This document shows positions 1 to 11,424 of a stretch of DNA of 64,000 nucleotides, piece after piece. The stretch's first letter is position 1. Every line of letters begins with the position of its first letter. Source of the DNA: Mesaphorura yosii (Eukaryota; Arthropoda; Collembola; Poduromorpha; Tullbergiidae); assembly GCA_009869945.1 (NCBI GenBank), contig WIXG01000288.1, positions 1 through 64,000 on the forward strand, given 5' to 3'. A program made the translations under genes and the position numbers. Under the pieces are notes generated by a model. That model was not told the DNA's origin. It saw nothing but the letters and a program-made list of their open reading frames with translations, and did no database searches.

Positions 1-451
1 CGGCGTAGCATTGCACGCTACACACTGAGCATGGTTGTGTGGGCCTCGTATGCCTTTACGACACACACTTCTCATAGAATCGGCTCTTCTCTTAGCCTCC
101 GCTCATCTCTCATCTCTGCGTGTTTAATACCAGGGTCTGCCATCTCAGTCCCATGGCTCGAAAGAGCTAGTGGAATCTCTTCGAAGAGTTTCATGTTGTT
201 CACGTGGTTCGCTCAAGTGATGAAATTCTCGATTCGAAGCAGTGAGCCTGAGCACATGAGACGGGGAAATTACGGGATAATTGTTAGCGTAACGAATCTT
301 GCGTCAGATCAGTGTGTTCTAATCAGACTTCAGGGAAATAGTTGTACGTGTGCTTAGAATGCGTAACTGATATCATAATTATTTTCTCTTGTCATTTTGA
401 CACCGCTAGTAATTTAATCTCTGTGTAAGAGTAACTAAACCTGTTGACAAA
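1..451. other. Upstream region and 5' UTR of the GrpE gene
   Basis: No gene was recognised here on either strand. The only longer open frames have no conserved content and lack an ATG start. The last part, before the ATG at 452, is presumably the promoter and 5' UTR of the GrpE-like gene. Confidence 0.5.
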
Positions 452-1617
452 ATGAGAGCATCTTCAGTAATTCGTCGATCACTTGGAACCCTTTATAGTA
501 AAGGTAACTAGCTCTATTAATACTATAAATGCGTTATTTGTCAATTTGTCAACGCTTTGGTGGTTTTGAGTCTGAAATTGCTGATCAGAATCTTCGAATT
601 CTACAGGACCTTCGGCAATTCCAAAATCTCTTCTTCCAATTAGCATCCAGCCGCCTTCCTCATTGGCTAGAAATCCACGTCAGTTTGCTGGATCATCAAG
701 GTTTTTCATTTCTTCGGCACCATCTACCAAAGAGTATGTCTATCCAGCGAAGTTAATTGAATTGATTGTACCAGGAATAGAAACTTAAAATTGAACATGT
801 TTATGTATTGAGTAGTGACCCGAATGTTAGCACTAATGCAGCTGGTGATACTGCAGAGCAGCCAGATAAGGAGAAACCGGTAGATGAGACCGTGCTGGAA
901 AAACAGTTGAAGCATGAACTGGCTAAGGTCAATACGGACTTGTCCAACGTGCGCACCAAGTGTAAAGAATTAGAGGTAAGGAAATATGAGAAGTAGCAGC
1001 ACTAACAGCCCAAAGAATTCATGATGATGGTTTCAAATTTTCAAATGTAGGACAAATACATGCGGGCATTGGCTGACTCAGAAAACATGCGTACAAGACT
1101 AACCAAACAAATTAGTGATCAAAAGCTCTACGCAATTCAAGGATTTTGTAAGGACTTGACTGATGTAAGTTAGCTGCATCATGTGTGAGTTGAATCATGC
1201 TGGGCTGCATGTGGTTAATTTGGTCCCTTTCATTGTTATAGATAGAGGATATTCTACACTTGGCAATTGAGAGCGTACCGAAGGAGCAAGTCAACGAGAA
1301 CAAGAATCTGGCCACACTTTATGAGGGATTGAAAATGACTGAGGCAAGATTGCTGCAAGTATTTCAGCACCACGGACTGACTCAACTAAATCCACTGAAC
1401 GCAAAATTCAATCCAAATGAACATGAAGCCGTTTTGCAAAAGGTTTGTACTTTATTTATTTCAATGTACAATGAGTTTTTATTTTATTTGATCTTAATTA
1501 TGTGATTTGCAGGAAGAGCCTGGAATCGAACCTGGAACGGTTATCATGGTATCAAAATTAGGCTACAAATTGCACGAGCGAGTCATTCGTCCTGCTGTAG
1601 TAGGAGTGGCAAAGTAA
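452..1617 (+). CDS. GRPEL1: GrpE-like nucleotide exchange factor, mitochondrial
   Basis: This is the nucleotide exchange factor for mitochondrial Hsp70, which drives ADP/ATP exchange during matrix import and folding. I see six exons: 452-503, 607-733, 816-975, 1051-1164, 1242-1442 and 1513-1617. They total 759 nt and encode 252 residues. The N-terminus is rich in Arg, Ser and Ala with no acidic residues (MRASSVIRRSLGTLYSK), as expected for a matrix targeting presequence. A charged coiled coil follows (from about residue 75) and then the GrpE core with DKYMRALADSENMR. The C-terminal beta domain has the family signatures FNPNEHEAV and GYKLHERVIRPAVVGVAK. The family role is established; assignment to the GRPEL1/Roe1 type is by recognition. 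The start is the first in-frame ATG ahead of a presequence-like segment. Confidence 0.95.
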
Positions 1618-1740
1618 ATAAGTCATTGATAAATTATTGGATCTAGTTGCGCTACCAGAGCACATCACAAGAAATTTAGCCTACTGTTTCTTGTACACTA
1701 ATTTAATACAATTGTGTGTTACCGTATACATTGCTACACG

Positions 1741-1747
1741 AATTAAA
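1741..1747 (+). terminator. Probable poly(A) signal of the GrpE gene (AATTAAA)
   Basis: A variant poly(A) hexamer lies about 125 nt after the GrpE stop. It sits only about 45 nt from the opposing poly(A) signal assigned to NELF-A, so the two transcripts probably overlap at their ends. Confidence 0.4.
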
Positions 1748-1790
1748 AAATATGACAATTATTTTTGTTAAAACTGTCGAAAACTTTCAT

Positions 1791-1796
1791 TTTATT
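1791..1796 (-). terminator. Probable distal poly(A) signal of NELF-A (AATAAA)
   Basis: A canonical AATAAA on the minus strand about 1.03 kb after the NELF-A stop. The stretch between (1797-2825) is read here as a long 3' UTR. It also contains an 88-codon open frame directly after the stop, which is discussed in the findings. Confidence 0.35.
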
Positions 1797-2825
1797 GAGA
1801 GAATTAAATTGCCTACAGATCGCTTTTGCACAAAACTGAAATATAGTTGACAGTCTGACTAAAATTCTATTGATAGAGCACTTCGTTTCCTCAACGAAAC
1901 CTTCATCGCAATCTGAAATGTAATGCAAACTGAACGGGTTTGAATTCAACACAGTAGATATTCGCTGGAGATGTCGGCGTCGGTTACCTTCGAATTAATC
2001 TTGAATTTCAACCACAATTTGAGAGTAACGCTGAAGACAGTGTTTAGTGATCGATCTGCACACAGCTGCATCAGCCTTCTTCACTTGATGATCCGGAAAA
2101 TATAAGTCGCCTTGGGCTCCTTTTTGTACAACTGCATGAAAACGCTAATTACGTTAAACTTTCTGTATGGGAGTGGCAAAGAAATTGAACAGATTTGTAC
2201 GTTGAAAACTAATTCCGCCAGGGCCTCCAAGCATACAAGCTAACGGAATGAATCCTCCCTTTCAATCTTACCTGATTAAAGTCACATCCGCATCTGGATC
2301 ATCAATATCATATACTCAGAATTTTTACCCGGTCGATAACCGAAGGGATTGATAATGACTTTAAGGAAGGTCATGCCATCCTCGTGAATGGGTTCATTCG
2401 GCTTATCTCCTGAAATCCTCTTTATTCTGGTCGGCGTATCCCTAGATGCAATGATAAACTCGTTATCAGATCAAGGCATGAAATCAGGTTTTTGGAAATA
2501 TTACTACTTTAAACTGGTGCTAAAGTAATTGCTTTCTGTTGTCTTCAAACGACACACGTTAATTTGAAAAGTAGTATTTTGGGTCCACTAGGTCGCAACG
2601 TAACCATCGAATATCACCATGGTTGACTTTTAGTTCTTTCAAGGGAAGTTGCGATGAAGGAATGCAAAGAAAGAAGGTGTTCTCTCTAACCTTTACACCT
2701 CGATTGTTATAATGGAAATTGTCTCTGTTCCTGTGGCTATAGCTACGAATATCATAAATGATTAGGACCGATATGTTGAACAGAAAAGTAAACTTATTAG
2801 ACCCATCGGGGCAAGAGTAAGGACA

Positions 2826-5507
2826 TTACGCTTGTTTGACAGCTCCAGGTCTAGCGATCAACTTTGGTGGTTTTGTTATCACTTTCCATTCTCCAGTGTT
2901 GTAGTTCATTTGAAAATGTGTTTCAATGGTACAAGGCAGGCCAGTCCCATCAGGCTGCCGAACCGATTCGTCTTTCTCACTGAGCTTAATTGTGACGATA
3001 TTTCCAAGCTCTGGGCACGGATTATCTGCAGAATAGAAAAAGGGTTAGCGTACGCAGCCATCAGAACAGGGGTCTTGCAATTTCTCGTTCAGGTTTACCT
3101 TTGATTCCGGACATAAACTTCAGAATATGTTCTTTTTCTGGTCGTGTAGCGCGATTTGAATTTCGGAAAATCTCTTGGGCTTGTTCCATGAGCTCCTTCT
3201 GTAATGTTGAATTAAGTTACAGTAAGATTAACATTAGTTCGGCATGAGTTATCAAAGTAGAAATTGGCGATTTGGTCAGAATTAAACATAAAGGTAAAGT
3301 AGAAGCAATTACGACCATGTAAGGAGTAAGTACACAGGGGCAGGTAAAAATTAGGTCGAAAAGGAATAGCAGAAAATAAAATCAGTTCACCCAAGCTTAA
3401 CAACTTGTTAAATAAGCAAACCGAAGTTCGATTACCGAACCGTATAAAATAAAAATAGAGCCCTTATTTTAACAAAACGAATATCAGAGCTTCCATATCG
3501 ATGCAACTTTGGCGGCTTTCAGTAAACAAGAATGATGTATGAGCGATCACATTTTACTTACTGAAAGTGTAACAATTTGTTGAGGCTGATGATTTGCAAC
3601 TTGAAGAATAACGGTTTTGGTCAAAGTTTGCGCTGCTGGCATTGAATTTGCCACCTTAACAAACAATTTAGAACCATGACGAATATACAAATCAGTAAAA
3701 CTAATTTGACTACCGGAGGGCAACCTTTATTCTTTAAAGGCTACACTTTATAAACTCAGTGTCTAATAATTATTTTACTTGTGTTTCTTTAGACGAAATC
3801 GTACGTTATTCTAAGAAGAAATGGGGACGACACGATTTCGCATGCAAAATTATTCGTAGGCTGCAAATTAAGCTCACCTGTGGGCTCGACTTTACTGGGG
3901 ATATCGTTTTAGTTGGTGACAAGTTTGGGATAAAGGGAGGGCCATCGTAGCGAGGAATTGAACAGGGAGTTGGAGGTGGTGCATCTGATATAACGGAAGG
4001 TTGACCAAACACGGATCCAAGAGATGGAGAAGGAGTGGGTGGCATTGTATTGTATGGCTGAGGGGTGGGTGGCGGCGGATAAGATGCCGGGGTTGGTGGC
4101 GGAATAAGTGGAGTCAGTGGAGGAGTTGTGGGACGATCAGATCCAAGACCAGCAGCATAGTCGGGAGTTTCCACGTTCTCTACTCCTGTGGCTTCTGGGC
4201 CAGGTTGCAATGATTTCTTTTGTTCGTCCGTGTCTGTCAAGAAGCATTTGGGTGATTGAGTGATTGCGTGTAATTATCAATTGGTCGATAGTCAATAAAT
4301 TGATGAGAAGACTGGCTTTACCTAATGTCTTCTTTCTTCTCTTTGCACTGAAACCAACGGGCTGCTCATTAATGTCCAAGACTTTGATTCCACCTTTCTT
4401 CTCCGGAAGCGGGCGATGAGGAGTACGAGTTTGTGCCTGAGCTGTCACTGGAGCTCTTGTCCCGGCTGGAATATTGCTGGGAATTCCCCTCAGTGGTGCT
4501 GATAGGTGAATAATTTACATTTCATTAGTGAATTATGGATGATAATTGCTTATATCTACTTGATATGGGGAAACTATCTCACTCGTATCAGTCATTTTAC
4601 GTGGCATTCCTCTCGTCCTAAGTGGTATTGTTGGTGCTGGAATTTTCTTTGCACTGTGTTCAGCAGCCTCAATCCCACGAGTATATAATTCGGACCTCAG
4701 ATTGGCAGACTTTGGTTTCTTATTCACCGTAAAGTGCACTTCTTGTTGTATCTACACAAAGCGGTAACGTTGAATTAGTTGACCAATTTAAAGAATTCCT
4801 GTCGAGATCTGACATTTATGTTCAATGCAATTTCTGAGTTATTGAAATTACCTGACTTTTAATGCTCTGGTTCAAAACATCTTCGTTCAAGTAATGACAC
4901 TCCAATGGCACGATGTTTGTAATTTCAATACTTTTCACTAGAATGAAGTCCCAATTTAGTTAAAATATTCTCAAGCTTTATTTCTGATTGTATCTTACGT
5001 TCAGTTTCCAAATCTTGCAAAAGTTCGTAGTAGATACGAGAGTTGTCATCCGCCGTGTTAATATCTGTCTGAAGACAATTAGTGGTTGCATATTTTCTCA
5101 TCATTTCCGCCATCATTGAAACCCATTGTTCGCCATCAAGTTGAGCAACTTCGATAATTTCTTGTAGCTCCTCCCTCCACTGCAAGAATAAATTGAGTCC
5201 ATTGTCAACTGAATAATTCGTCCAGCTGGCTGACCTTTTGTAGTCGTCTTACCTCTTCGACATTTCTCCTTGGAATGTGGAAGAACGAGAGCAGAAGCTT
5301 CAGCTTTACTTGAGTCTGCAAGTCGATGAAGCATTCTTTAACATTCCGCAGGACATCAGCATTCAGTTGCGAGCTGATGGATCCACTTGTCCACGGTTCG
5401 CTCGAGCCGAGCTTGTTATGAAGCCACAGTGATGCGTCGTTATCTCGAATAGTGGCCAGCTCCCCAATACTGGGGGCCATTCCGTCCATCATATTAAGTG
5501 GCAACAT
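2826..5507 (-). CDS. NELFA: Negative elongation factor A (NELF-A)
   Basis: NELF-A is the subunit of the NELF complex that, with DSIF, holds RNA polymerase II at promoter-proximal pause sites in the nucleus. Nine exons on the minus strand: 5507-5253, 5179-4999, 4937-4852, 4751-4583, 4498-4322, 4233-3878, 3654-3562, 3198-3099 and 3025-2826. They total 1617 nt and encode 538 residues, against about 528 in human. Family signatures in order are LWLHNKLG near the N-terminus, KLKLLLSFFHIPRRNVEE, VPLECHYLN, KPKSANLRSELY, TPLRGIP, GIKVLDINEQ, RRKKTLG and TPDYAAGL. A Pro/Thr-rich linker follows, then the C-terminal helix and domain (RATRPEKEHILKFM, NPCPELGNIVTIKLSE). The start at 5507 is the first ATG; a later Met closer to the human start is also possible. 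An upstream GTG at 5513 is not a credible eukaryotic start. Confidence 0.96.
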
Positions 5508-8500
5508 ATTCACTACCTCAAAGTAATTTCAGCATCCGAATTGCGCACAAATCAATCGACCGACGCTAATATTAGTTTCGGCAAGATCAAGATGAAGTCT
5601 AGTTATTTTCCAAATTCACAGTCATACAGTTAAAGTTTTTCACTAAATACTGGCAGTTACTGGAAACTAAAATGTCCAGAGTTCGACGCAAAATCTTATC
5701 TTTCGACTGGTTTCACTGCTTTCCTATGTGTCGATATGGGTTCTATTCGAAGAGCGTAGTATTTTGGATGAGTAACTCGAATCTCGTACTCTTTTTGGGC
5801 AAGAAAAGCGATTGTCTGTTTCAGAAGCAGTGCCCGTAGCTCGTAGCTGTGGATGTGTGAGCATATAAAGTATCATTTTGCCTCGACTCTGCGCCAGTAC
5901 GAGGTGGGCTCAAGCCTAAAACTTGGACGCTGCGTTGTCACGATTTTGCTAATTCCAAGTCCCAATTCGTTTCATCGTGACTGGAACATCCGAGTTCGTC
6001 ATTTCTACGTTTAATTTCGTACGAATACATGCACGCATCTATTAACTACATTCATCTGAAAGATTCTACGGCATCAGCATCCACAGGCGTCCTTCGCTGT
6101 TTTTCCTTAAACTTCAGCCTTTAATGATAAACCCAAAGTGCTTAGGACTTTGATAAACCGGGACTGGAGCTGGAATGAGACCATATATAAAATCTGGAAT
6201 CTGGTCGAAACATTCGCGAATCTCAACTTAGTCATTGTAGCTATTCATCGGAGACGCAAATCGCCAATTTCTTGGTTGGATGCTTCGAGAGAATTTGCTC
6301 AATAGCATGCAAATAGAACGCTTTTCACAATGAATTTTACCTAATACTCCATTTTATGAGGAAATATATATTTTTGATTGATGCAAATAGAAGCGTAAGA
6401 AGTATGTGCGTTAATAAATTTATTCTCCTGCGTTTCAGGTTCTTCGACACTCATTGACGCACCAGTGAAGGACTCAACTTTTTACCAGTGTACTAGAAGA
6501 TTATGGATCCTCTGTCGAACTCAATAATCAACGACTGCAATGAAGTCAGGTCTAATTATGAAAACCTGTCGGCACTTCTCACCTCGAACGAAGGATGCCA
6601 AAATCAGAACAAATGTTGAGTCGGAAATAATCAGTCGGAGTCAGAACATATTACTGTGCCCACCGTCCACTGGTACATTGCAAACTCACCATAACAAGAC
6701 AAAAAAGGGCTTAGCATAAAAAGCAAGAGGGGAAAAATTATTAATTAAAAAATTAAATTAAAAAGGGAATTGGACCTAAGCCATTCCAGTTCGTGTCATG
6801 TTGCATCTTTAGTATTTTCAAAAACTTTTGAGACTTGCATCTGATTACAAAAAAATCCTTATGGCTTTGCTTCTGCCCCACCAGCAAAGTGTACAGAAGC
6901 TAATGATGGTCAGCATTTCGGATTATGAATAGCTAGGACATAAACTCCGACTGTGACTTACCCACGTTGGAGATTTTACAACCTGATTAATATGTTCGGT
7001 TCCTAAACCACTTTGCCTTCGCTCTTCGGTAGACTTTACTTATTCAAAGACAACACACTCAATACGAAAAGAGCTCTTGCTCTTTGTCGTCAATTGAAAG
7101 GACGAGGCATTTCGGGGTTTGGATGTGGGGAATGTAGACATATGCATTTTGCTTCAAATTCCACAAAAAGAGTCCTATGTTAAAGGTCTTTTGTAGCTTA
7201 TTCCATGTACGAAAATTTTGAGCCTGTGTACATAGGCATGGCAGGGGAAAGACGGACTCGTCGACTCGTCGATTGTCTTGTCAATATTATGATGATATGG
7301 AATGAGAATGAGCTAAATCAGTAACTTTGGCACGCCGTTGTCGTCGTTGCTGTTCTCAATTCCGAGCATCACGAGTTAACATTCAACATTGTGATTATGT
7401 GGCCATACACAAATCCGAAGGAAAGGACAAAAGTACCTTTGCTTTCGCGTTCGCATTTTTGTGGTCGTTGGTTGGAAATTAAGCTAACGGACAAATTTAT
7501 GCAATACAAACACGAGTGATATTTGCCAATTTGCATTGTATTGCTCAGGGCAGACAACAGAGCACGACCACGGTTCACCGCAGCCTAGTCTTGAATTCAC
7601 AAAGCAAAGTAGGCAAATATAATTGATGCAATATGATGCAAAAAATCCACGCTTCGTAAATGTACATCTGTACTCAAGTAATGTATTCACAGACTCATAC
7701 GTGCCGTTTTTCCATCTGAGAACAACGGGACTTGCCATTAAGACCAAACAAAAAGTTCACCACCTGCCCCTTTTTTGCAGCGACAATGTTGTATGAATGA
7801 CTCTGACGTTTGGCTGGCTTTTTGCCGGGTGATGCAGATGCAATCTTGGACTTACAAATTGCGTTCGGGACACCAATGTGCCTTGTCGACTTTTAGGAGT
7901 AAGAGTTGATTCATGCCGTTTGCCATTGGCTACCAGCCGCATATTTTTTGTTTTTCAACGGTGCCGAGAGAACACATGGACGAGAAAAAGCGGGTTTCGG
8001 TATCTTTTCGTCTGACTTTATTTTCTATCCCGGGTTCGGGACTAACGGGACGAAGGGCTTCCCCCGCCGCTCCGAGAGTTACCAATATCGACCCTCTTTC
8101 TCAATGCTGAGCTGCGAGGTGTTCCTTTTGACCGAACCTCTTGTGGCATTGCATCAACCGCATCAACTGCACAAACGACGGTTGAAGTTCAGTGGGTCCA
8201 GTCCAGTCATTAAGGTGCAGATGCTCGGTGCAGCAACGTCCATATTACAATGCAGGAAATGGCGATAAAACTGCAGTCTCGTGCAGTCCGGCTCCAGAAT
8301 TTTTGAGCGACAAGATCTTCGTCGTTGAGGTTGAGACGCTATCGAAGTAAAGCATAAGATGTTGAAATGGCTGCTGCTCAAGACGCATCACATTGTTGCA
8401 GTTGAGAAAATCAGTGGAAGGAAACCTCAGTTTCACAACAATGTAACACCAAAGCCAATGAGGAAGGATAAAACTCAAGAAATCCGTTGGAAATTTCTGA

Positions 8501-9807
8501 ATACAATGTTCAGAATCCATGATCCATGATGTTGAGCTTGGTTGTTGAATGAATGATCATCTCTCTGTTGCATTAAAACCATTAAAATTTGTCCCAGTCC
8601 AGTACCAGCAAGACCACTTCGAAGTACCTCTGGCCTGAAACGTGTAATTCCCATTAAGGCTACACTCCAATGCTGTTCAAGTTGTCTTGACAGCAGGCAG
8701 AGCAAACCGGCAGGGCCGGGAAAGCGGGCGAAACGAGCAACGCGAAACATATGAAGGAAGACCTATGCCCACAACACAACGGGCTTTGTGCATGCGAGGT
8801 GCATATTAGGGTCAATTCCCTTGTCTGCTGCTGCTGTCCTAGCAATGTTGCATTTTGCTCATTCTCGTTTCTCTCACAGTCTTTAATCTGCCGCCAGCAC
8901 GAACGGACGTACGAACAGTCATCTCGTCTCCGCCAGTCAGTCTTCTCTTCTTCCCGGCTCCAGTTAGACCTCCATTTTACTGAATTGGCCAACTTTTCCA
9001 CAAATTAATTTGGTTTTGCTCTTTAACTGGAACTTGTATTTTATCAATTTTATCTTTTAAACATTTAAATCTGCTTGAATTTCTATACTTTCGTTTATTT
9101 GTGCTGATATACGTACTTATCTTTATCTGCTTCCGAATAATCTACTGTTCTGTTCCGGAACTGCTGATTCCAAGTTTCTGTTTCCCAGTTTCGACCTTGA
9201 AGCTTCGCCTCGTTCAGTTCTTAAGGGAAGCAGCAATTAACAAATTAAGGCCAGGGAAGATCGAACAGAGGTAAGACTTGCTATTGCTTCAGAGACGCAC
9301 TGGTGGGGAACTATGAGACAGCGTTTTGCTTTGTTATTAGGTTGGGGCATTGGCATTGGGTGCAGAGAAATCTTCGCTCGGCCTAATCACTAATCGCCTA
9401 ATTGCTAATTCACTGTCATGATTCTGTTAATCTCAGATGCAGATAGTCGCTTCGATTCCTCTAGTTTGCTAAAGAAAACAGAAGAAGAAGAAGACTGATA
9501 ACCGCCTAACGTGTTCTATTCTACTGATTAACTTAACCAAAGTTCAAGGTAAGCAACTGCATTTTGAAGTCCACTTCATTCGTGATTATGACTGTTTCAC
9601 AACCACAACAGACACTTCAAAATCATTACCCATACTTGATAGGCTTGACCTTATCTTTGCTAAAAACGAGAAGTTCGATTAAAGTTGACCGTAATTTCTT
9701 GTCTAGTCGTAAATGGCCTTGAAGATTTCATTCAATCTTTTACTCGCAGTATATCAGCTTTGAGTATACCTGATCCTTCATCTGTCTTCTGATTTAGATA
9801 ATCAAAC
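5508..9807. promoter_or_regulatory. 4.3 kb intergenic region between NELF-A and Cdc25, with 5' UTR splice sites
   Basis: No conserved protein was recognised on either strand. The region carries the divergent NELF-A promoter at its left end and the Cdc25 upstream sequence at its right. Two consensus-like donors followed by GTAAG(A/C) lie at 9271 and 9549. An acceptor ending at 9797 lies just upstream of the Cdc25 ATG, so one or more non-coding 5' exons, for example one ending at 9548, are likely. A short (GAA)4 microsatellite starts at 9481. Confidence 0.5.
9481..9493. repeat. (GAA)4 microsatellite
   Basis: Four GAA units plus one extra base (9481-9493), inside the probable non-coding 5' exon upstream of Cdc25. 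Confidence 0.6.
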
Positions 9808-11424
9808 ATGACTGACCAGCTTGCTTTACCGTCTAACGTGGTTTTAAATGAAGCGGAACCAATGGAGATTGGAACTCCAAAAGGAAGCACGCCGCTTCCC
9901 ATCAAGAAAGGTCAACGCCGCATCGTTTACGAGGTGAGTCAGCCTTCTCTTTGAACAACCATATCGTAATTGTAACGTTTTTCCAGTTACTGGATAACTT
10001 GTTTTGCTCCGTTCAGGATGAATCGCCAATACCTTCGCCCTCGCACTCTTCGGATAGCGGCATTGCAGATGTCTCAAGAAATTTGCTAAGCTCACTGTTG
10101 AAGAAGCCTCTGAAGATGTGCACGTCAAGTGGTAGCATTTCTCCTGGACGGGAAAATGCGGTCCTTCGTCGTGCCATGGGTGTTCGTGGTCTACAATTTG
10201 ACAGTCCGATTTCTTCTCGAGTAAGTGGAAGTCGAGTTTTTCCAATACGAATGTCATACGCCCAGAATCAATTTGTCTACTGTTGGTTGCAAACTAAAAT
10301 TATGATGTATGGCATTTGTAGGTTGAGGCTTTCAAGCGTCCAATGGAGGAATTGGAGGTCAGTCCAATTGCCAGTGCCAAGAGAGCCAAGGCACTGACTC
10401 CGGGTGGTGTGGTCAACCCGATTGCTCTCCAAATGCTCAAGTCTGAATGCACCCCGCCCAACAGGAAGACTAGGAATGAAATTGAAGACGTTTGCGCTGG
10501 AAACTCAGCAAAGCATGAAGCTGCAAAGAAGCTACCTGCTTTAAAGGCTGCCTCTGGCACAGCTAGTCCTAACACCATGCTGAATCGAGCACTGTCGGAG
10601 TCCCACATTAGTATTATGAAGGCAGTCGAAGGATGTACGTATAATCCATTGTCCCTTTTAAGAGAAGGCTTTAACATTTACTCTAATGGAATCCTATGTC
10701 TGTATGAACAGTTGGCAATAATCCCAATTTGATTGGCGATGGTTCCAAGTGCTACAGTCTTCCAATGGGAGGAGGACAGCACAAGGATCTGAAGGAAATT
10801 TCTTCCGACACATTGGCTGCTCTTCTGCGGGGAGAGTTCGCGAACCAGATTAGTGGATTCGAAATTGTTGATTGCCGTTATCCTTATGAATATCTTGCTG
10901 GACACATCGATGGAGCTGTAAATATTCACACACAGACGCAACTCTTTGACAGATATTTAATTAACAAAGGACCAATCGTTCCTGGAGTGCCAACCAAGCC
11001 TGGATTCATTCTCATCTTCCACTGTGAATATTCGTCTCAACGCGGGCCAGAAATGTAAGCTCGAACTCAGAAAGAAAATGAGTTATCGAAAGACCTTGTC
11101 ATAATTAATATTAAACTTTTTCACAGGTGCCGCTTTCTTCGTGATGCTGATCGCAACGTGAACATGATCTCATATCCTGCAATCTATTATCCTGAAGTTT
11201 ATCTGTTGGCCGGAGGATACAAACGATTTTTTGAAACTCATCAAGATATGTGCACTCCTCAAAAATACGTCTCCATGTTCGACCCGAGCCATGCTGCAGA
11301 AATGAAATTCTATCGCTCAAATTCCAAGACGGCTTTGGTCAAAACGAAATCTTCAACGCAGTTACCATCTGCTCCTGAGCCCAGCACTGCCAAAAACACC
11401 TGCTTCAAAAAGTTGGAACTCTAA
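9808..11424 (+). CDS. Cdc25: M-phase inducer phosphatase Cdc25 (string/twine type)
   Basis: This dual-specificity phosphatase removes inhibitory phosphates from Thr14/Tyr15 of Cdk1 and triggers mitosis. Five exons: 9808-9933, 10017-10220, 10322-10634, 10712-11054 and 11127-11424. They total 1284 nt and encode 427 residues. The N-terminal regulatory half is Ser/Pro rich (SPIPSPSHSSDSGIAD, residues 45-58) and has Ser-Pro and Thr-Pro sites suited to Cdk/Polo control. The rhodanese-like catalytic domain starts near residue 245 with FEIVDCRYPYEY and GHIDGAVNI. The CX5R loop HCEYSSQRGP has catalytic Cys at about residue 319 and Arg at 325, both intact. YPEVYLLAGGYK and the C-terminal FYRSNSKTA are also family hallmarks. 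The first intron has a second possible acceptor 30 nt upstream that stays in frame. Confidence 0.97.

Noticed and set aside
1743..1952. Minus-strand open frame near the GrpE 3' end
   Set aside because: It has no ATG start and lies in the probable NELF-A 3' UTR. Trying to chain it with the other open segments between 1950 and 2820 required frame changes without credible introns.
4001..4213. Trp/Arg/Gly-rich plus-strand frame
   Set aside because: It is the antisense shadow of the proline-rich linker exon of NELF-A.
7906..8268. 120-codon plus-strand open frame in the Cdc25 upstream region
   Set aside because: It opens with TTG rather than ATG, has no recognisable domain, and overlaps other equally long frames in the same GC-richer stretch.
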